Assembly: GCA_029864945.1 (NCBI GenBank)
Contig: JAOTSL010000003.1
Span: 1-30,862 of the forward strand
Source: Gammaproteobacteria bacterium
GTDB taxonomy: Bacteria; Pseudomonadota; Gammaproteobacteria; S012-40
Length of the DNA stretch: 30,862 nt
Direction: 5' to 3'
The notes under the pieces were generated by a model, which saw nothing but the letters and a program-made list of their open reading frames with translations, was not told the DNA's origin and did not search any database. Each line of letters opens with the position of its first letter. Position 1 is the stretch's first letter. Position numbers and translations under genes: made by a program. This document shows positions 30,813 through 30,862 of this stretch, piece after piece.

Positions 30813-30862
30813 TGGGTCGAGTCTTAACTCAATGAAATAAATTTGATTTAGCAAAACAAGGA

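Noticed and set aside
30816..30827. Short palindrome GAGTCTTAACTC after the last gene
   Set aside because: A four-base stem without a T-run is too weak to call a terminator.

Overview
This window is part of the genome of a tailed double-stranded DNA phage or prophage with a contractile tail (myovirus morphology). Three things show this: a HK97-type head module (portal, minor head protein, prohead protease, major capsid), a tail sheath plus tail tube pair, and a baseplate series in the same order as phage Mu genes 43 to 48. A lambda-like ninG gene at the left edge adds a lambdoid recombination module, so the genome is mosaic. The DNA is moderately AT-rich and uses sigma70-like promoters and ordinary Shine-Dalgarno sites. 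A gammaproteobacterial host is plausible, but this is an inference. No integrase, repressor, holin or endolysin is recognisable here.

Layout from left to right. (1) 1-1316: end of an early/middle recombination cluster with a NinB-like fragment, ninG and a small unknown gene. (2) 1317-1661: a gap with no intact gene, holding two hairpins, a decayed-looking reading frame and a promoter at its right end. (3) 1662-5855: an accessory virion/fibre block with a secreted beta-rich protein, four structural or fibre-type proteins and a fibre-tail adaptor-like protein. (4) 5893-8927: an island placed between the fibre block and the terminase. It has a ParB-box protein and an ABC-ATPase/GNAT fusion on the plus strand, and an ASCH protein with three small unknown proteins on the minus strand. 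These are the only minus-strand genes in the window. (5) 9090-17338: small and large terminase, portal, minor head protein, protease, capsid, connector, head closure and neck genes. (6) 17335-28137: tail terminator, sheath, tube, frameshifted assembly chaperone, tape measure and Mu-like baseplate genes. (7) 28145-30812: a long repeat-bearing tail fibre with a C1q-like tip and two small genes of unknown function.

How it works together. Terminase and portal package DNA into a capsid matured by the protease. The connector, closure, neck and terminator proteins join the head to a tail whose length is set by a short tape measure of 511 residues. Most structural genes overlap by 1 to 8 bases or abut, which suggests translational coupling in long late transcripts. 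Promoter-like sites lie upstream of the fibre block, the small terminase and the portal.

Main points of interest: the ParB / ABC-GNAT / ASCH island, a candidate DNA-modification (Mom-like) or anti-restriction system; a near-duplicate of the small-terminase gene start at the island's left edge; a clear -1 frameshift site (T TTT TTC) in the tail chaperone gene; a 15-base start-site element repeated exactly before three accessory or fibre genes; and a promoter embedded in an 11-bp inverted repeat that reaches the portal start codon.
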